Shown: in pieces, positions 60,104 to 64,000 of the stretch
How the letters are laid out: every line of letters starts with the position of its first letter
How positions within the stretch are numbered: position 1 is the first letter of the stretch
Assembly: GCA_022885665.1 (NCBI GenBank)
Contig: JAGQDJ010000117.1
Location: forward strand, 186,001 to 250,000
DNA from: Triops longicaudatus
Lineage: Eukaryota; Arthropoda; Branchiopoda; Notostraca; Triopsidae
Length of the DNA: 64,000 bases
Direction: 5' to 3'
The notes under the pieces: generated by a model
What the model was told of the DNA's origin: nothing
Seen by the model: only the letters and a program-made list of their open reading frames with translations
Databases searched by the model: none
Made by a program: the position numbers and the translations under genes

Positions 60104-60570
60104 AGTGACGGAATTTTTACGATTTGGAATTGATTCTCGTTTCGTTCAGCTCGTCCAATGGTCCAAAACAAAATCTGGAAGGACAGTTTAGTACGTGAGG
60201 CGGGACACGTGTTCGGCGTCTGTGACGTCATTGCACCTGATTTTTATGCACCATTGTAGCCTTGGACATGGGTCATGCAGGAATAATAGCCCCTCTCACG
60301 CACTGACATTTTTTTCGCAGTGATCATTAAAGGTTGTCATTTATATATCTCTGCCTTGTAAAATACGACAGATCCAAAACTGTCGCAAAACGCTACGCCC
60401 CGCCTTTAAGTCTGGCGTTTGTAACCCACCCTTACACGAAAACCATTTGCGGAGGCGGGAGTCGTGAACTACTACGAGGAGCAAGGCTTTCCCACTAGGC
60501 GTAGCTTAAATTTCTCACGTGTCCTGTGTTTTTGTCGTGCTCGTGGTAAAACACTAGCATTTACTGAAAA
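60104..60570. promoter_or_regulatory. Bidirectional promoter between CYB561D2 and REXO4
   Basis: The two start codons face away from each other with 467 bp between them. This DNA is more GC-rich than its flanks and contains a perfect palindromic CRE, TGACGTCA, at 60223-60230. Shared promoter function is inferred from the layout. Confidence 0.6.
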
Positions 60571-61938
60571 ATGAAGAATAAACAGAGTAAACAGAAAATT
60601 GTACACGAACTAAAATTTAAAGCTGCAGTACAAGAAGTTACAAAGAATACAGCTAACAAATCTGCCGCCAAACCTGTTTCAAAGAAGAAAGCGAAAGAAA
60701 AGTCAAAATCTAACGGAACAGTCCAGAAACCTAAGTTAAACACAGACAACAAAGCGCAAAGGGGGAACGTGATCACATCAGCAAAAATTCCAGAAAAACC
60801 AGAAGATATGTCCTCCAACTGGAAGCGACTCTTAGAAGTACGTCTGATATTACTGTACTATACATATATGTCTAACTGAACGTTTTTTTTTTTTTTTTTC
60901 GTTATTAGACTCTACCTGCAAAGAAAGCTGTTAAAAGGAAAGCCGCTCCATCTTATAGGATAGAGAAAAAGTTCAAACCGTCGGACGTAAAATCTCAGGA
61001 AATTTTCAAACCCGAGATAAAAACCGTAATAGAAGAAGAAACCGTTGAAGAATCGGAAGAAGTTTGGTTTGATGGCGTCGACGAAATCTTTCTTCAGTCT
61101 TCAAAAACCACCAAGCTGGAAAACGGTTCTGCAGCTTTAGTTAAAGATAATGCCTTTAAGGGCTTAACGAAGTATATTGCCATGGATTGCGAGATGATTG
61201 GTGTCGGCCTTAATGACGAAAGTGCTGTCGCGCGGGTCTCCTTAGTTAATCAATATGGACACCCTGTATACGACAAATATGTGCAGCCTGGCGAGAAAGT
61301 AACTAATTACCGCACACACGTCAGTGGAATCCGACCAGCTGATTTAAAGAACGGTAAGATATTATGATGAATTCGAGTAATAATAAAAAAAGTGGGACTA
61401 GCTTAATCACCAAAATAACGAGGTTATTATAATTTACAGCTATCGAGCTGGGTGTCGTACAAGCCGAAGTGGCAGAAATGTTGAAAGGAAGAGTTCTCGT
61501 CGGCCATGCCCTCAGGCATGATCTAGAGGTTCTCTTTATAAATCACCCCGCATCGGACATTCGGGACACGTCCAAGTGAGACATTTTGTGAAATCGTCTT
61601 AGATCTTTATTGATAAAAGAGATGTTCGTTAGGTACAAAGGATTCCGTGCGTTAGTGGGTGGAGTGACGCCGTCGCTAAAATTGTTAACCTCTCAGTTAT
61701 TAGGAATAAGTATCCAGTCTGGTGAACACAGTTCAGTAAGCGATAAACACCTTATTCATATTAAGTCGTTGGCTTAAAATTGCTGTCGTAGATCCAAGAC
61801 GCCCAAGCTGCCATGAGATTGTACACCATGTTCCGGAAGAAGTGGGAAGAGGATATTAAACAACAGAAAAAAACAAGGTTAGAAAAGAAGCAAGCGAGAC
61901 AATTGCAAAAGAAAGAAAACCAAAAGAAGAAACCATAA
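60571..61938 (+). CDS. REXO4: RNA exonuclease 4 (DEDDh 3'-5' exonuclease)
   Basis: Five exons: 60571-60837, 60909-61353, 61440-61575, 61633-61735, 61792-61938 (TAA), all GT-AG with matching phases, 365 aa. Introns are 57-86 nt. The N-terminal ~150 residues are Lys-rich, typical of a nucleolar protein. The exonuclease domain spans ~170-345: Exo [11 protein letters not shown] (Asp and Glu metal ligands), Exo [14 protein letters not shown], Exo [17 protein letters not shown] with the catalytic His and last Asp. A Lys/Gln/Glu coiled tail follows. The family trims rRNA precursors in the nucleolus (yeast Rex4). Human REXO4 is somewhat longer (~420 aa), mainly at the N-terminus. A T run sits in intron 1. 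Confidence 0.95.
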
Positions 61939-62147
61939 ACCAGTTTGTAAATGGACGTGGGGAACGCAAGTGTTTAGTATGGTTGGACTGTGTAATGAGC
62001 ATTATTGCAATTACATCAACAGACATTCAGACATTGTTTTAATATTCAAAATGTTTTTTCTACGAGATTTCTTTGAAGAGAGTGCGATCTTGAAAGAGTG
62101 CAGAAGTAGGATTTCACAAGTCTGGAATTAACACTATTGCAGTTAAC

Positions 62148-62153
62148 TTTATT
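62148..62153 (-). promoter_or_regulatory. Possible histamine-channel poly(A) signal
   Basis: AATAAA on the minus strand, about 470 nt past the channel stop codon. It lies upstream of the likely REXO4 signal, so the two 3' UTRs would overlap. Confidence 0.4.
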
Positions 62154-62408
62154 TGGAAACTCCCAAACTCGTCCCGCGGGGACTTTTTGCAAGGGGTTGT
62201 GTAACAACGTGCTGTACGGAAAAAGTAGAAATCCTTACATGGAATCTAGAAGGGATAGTTGGCCTATTAAACTTCAGTACTAAACTCTCTAATTTGTTTC
62301 GTTTGGAAATGCTTCACGAAGCTTTTATCCTAGGAAAAGAAAGTCTTATTTTGTAAGTGGAAGAATTCAGCCTTTTGAAAGCTATAAAACTTAAACTTGG
62401 TCAGACGT

Positions 62409-62414
62409 AATAAA
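62409..62414 (+). promoter_or_regulatory. Possible REXO4 poly(A) signal
   Basis: AATAAA about 470 nt after the REXO4 stop. It is the first canonical plus-strand hexamer I see there. Confidence 0.4.
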
Positions 62415-62621
62415 GTTCTGGAAGAACAATTCACTTTGAGATACGTTGGAGTAACGATGCACACTTTGTTACACAGCCCCGTTTTATCTTGCCTATACGC
62501 CGAATCTCAATCACAACTTCAATTCCCAGGTACTTGAGGCGGGCACTTTGCTTTGAAAACCACCTCAGTAGGCCCACCCTGTCTTACCTGAATCAAATTA
62601 AAGCCGCTTTGTTTGCATATT

Positions 62622-63836
62622 TCATATGTAGCTTGCGAATACTGCCCAGTAAATGGCGTTCAAAAGAGCAAATAATGCTGGGAACAAAATCCTGGAACAG
62701 CGATCTATATACACTGCCCTGGCACGGGCTCTTTGAGCGGGTGTCAAACTTGGCGGACGAGGTGGAGCCCCAGTTAACATTCTTGCATTTTCCTGTTAAT
62801 CACAAAAGTTGGTAAAAGAATGAATGTAACAATATGATGAGATGACTTTATACCCGTGCAGCGAGGTCGAATAGCTTGTCGTGTTTAGGCGGCTCTCCGG
62901 GTTTCGGCCCGTCCGAGTCCCCTAATACGATATTCACCAAGCAGTATTCCATCAACGCCATGAAGACGAAACTACGAGATGGAAAGAGAAAAAGAAGTTT
63001 AGGAATGCTTCCGCTTTCGTATTTTGTCGGATAATTTGATATACATAGTGCATGTGGACATAAAGGCGTCAACAGCTTTCAGATAAGAAACTGGTGGCAA
63101 CGAGGCTTGTGACTTGGCATGTTGAGTAGAGAGAGTCAATAGTGACGTTACTCCCAAAGTCACACGTGCTGGAGCGACCTCAGGTTTGATCCAGAACGAT
63201 ACCCACTAATCCAAGAAAAAGCCATAAAATACCTTGCTGAGCACATTTTTACTTCCATGCAAAAACGACATAACAAAATGACACCATAGCATGGAATAAT
63301 GTTGCGTTAAACTAGTACGGAAAGAAACTAGTCGAGACTTTTTTTTTAAAGAAAAAGACTTCTCTTAAAAATGTTTCACGTATTCAAATGTCATTTTAAA
63401 ATTCGTTCCTTATCAGTTATAAACAAAACTCAGACGGTTTGAGTCGGTTTTTATTACGCACAAGTTTGTTTTTTGCTTCTTGGAACTCCGAAATTAGCGA
63501 AAATTCGATTCGCGACCAACCGTAAAACTCGGGTATAGCTTACCGACATGATGACAATAAGGCAAGTAGGAATGTATGTGTGAAAGAGATAGTATCCAAG
63601 ACGGCGTTTCAGCACAAAAACAACTTCCAGACAAGTGAAGTTTCCTGGAAACAAAGATACCCGTAAGTGGCTGCCAAATCTGTGATAAAAACGCAACTGA
63701 CCGGTAGAATACACTTGAGTGCAATCGTTCGTGTAATTTTTAACCAACTGCAGCTGGGGTAATTCGATTTTGTCGTCAATGGCGAGTGGAACTTCATGAT
63801 CGAATACGAAAACGAGATCATCCGTTGTATGTGAAA
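62622..63836 (-). CDS. HisCl: Histamine-gated chloride channel subunit (HisCl/ort family), 3' part
   Basis: Five exons on the minus strand: 63836-63702, 63644-63544, 63205-63045, 62971-62854, 62792-62622 (TGA); the 5' exons lie beyond the window. They encode the end of the extracellular domain (IELPQLQLVKNYTNDCTQVY), loop C with its Cys (STGNFTC after splicing), M1 (YYLFHTYIPTCLIVIMS), M2 with PARVTLGVTSLLTL, M3 (FMALMEYCLVNIVLGDSD), a short M3-M4 loop and M4 (ILFPALFALLNAIYWAVF). PAR at the M2 entrance marks an anion pore. The LQLVKNYT, MALMEYCLVNI and GDSD segments are those of arthropod histamine channels, used at photoreceptor synapses, rather than GluCl or RDL. A 57-nt stop-free intron sits in loop C. 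Confidence 0.92.
63645..63701 (-). other. 57-nt intron without stop codons inside loop C of the channel
   Basis: Minus-strand sequence between ACCG|gtcagt and tttccag|GAAAC. Removing it restores the family sequence STGNFTC. It is a multiple of three with no stop, so retention would add 19 residues (starting QLRFYHRFG) between the two conserved cysteines' flanks. Confidence 0.85.
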
Positions 63837-64000
63837 CTATAAGGAGAGTTAAAATTAGGTGTTTCAAAACAGGGTTACAAGTAAGCACAAGCGTGGACAA
63901 GAAATCGGAGTAATGGTGCGTCTATTCTCTTGTTGAAATCAGCATCAGTACGCATCGATCTGCTGTCATGTGATGTGCTTTCGGAAGGCAATCGTGTAAG

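Noticed and set aside
63454..63900. A single uninterrupted 148-codon exon for the channel
   Set aside because: The frame runs through a 57-nt GT-AG intron in loop C and past the donor at 63543; splicing restores the family sequence, so it is two exons.

Overview
This is a stretch of animal nuclear genome, and the genes point to an arthropod. At the right end is a histamine-gated chloride channel, a family I know from arthropods. The middle holds a Domeless/gp130-type cytokine receptor. One of the two bHLH exons of the E-protein gene reads almost like insect Daughterless. The genes are intron-rich, mixing introns of 57-90 nt with multi-kilobase ones, in AT-leaning sequence. A small crustacean such as a branchiopod would fit, but the sequence alone does not settle this.

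Layout. (1) About 0.5-34.1 kb, + strand: an E-protein gene (daughterless/TCF3-TCF4-TCF12 family). Its conserved exons lie at 27.7-32.8 kb. Candidate upstream first exons sit at 0.5, 7.5, 15.5 and 17.6 kb inside very long introns. It carries two tandem versions of the bHLH exon and two tandem versions of the loop-helix exon. (2) 34.1-39.3 kb: convergent intergenic DNA with two copies of a ~1.1 kb repeat that has a tRNA-like head. (3) 39.35-50.4 kb, - strand: a long class I cytokine receptor. I could close its reading frame over 21 coding exons (1,323 aa). It has a possible intron-retention form lacking the membrane anchor. (4) 50.4-59.1 kb: no recognisable gene; it holds a small hAT-like MITE, a related degenerate copy, and a 142-G run joined by one N to a C run. 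(5) 59.1-62.4 kb: a head-to-head pair, a cytochrome b561-domain protein (-) and the nuclear exonuclease REXO4 (+), separated by 467 bp with a palindromic CRE. (6) 62.6-64 kb, - strand: the 3' part of the histamine-gated chloride channel, convergent with REXO4; its 5' end lies beyond the window.

The genes are not an operon-like set. E-protein: obligate dimer partner of tissue-specific bHLH factors. Receptor: JAK/STAT input. CYB561: membrane electron transfer. REXO4: nucleolar RNA processing. Channel: inhibitory, typically photoreceptor, synapses. The most notable feature is the E-protein bHLH exon pair: both exons are 146 nt with identical splice phases, and including both would break the frame. 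This is the same logic as vertebrate E12/E47, but in an arthropod-type gene.
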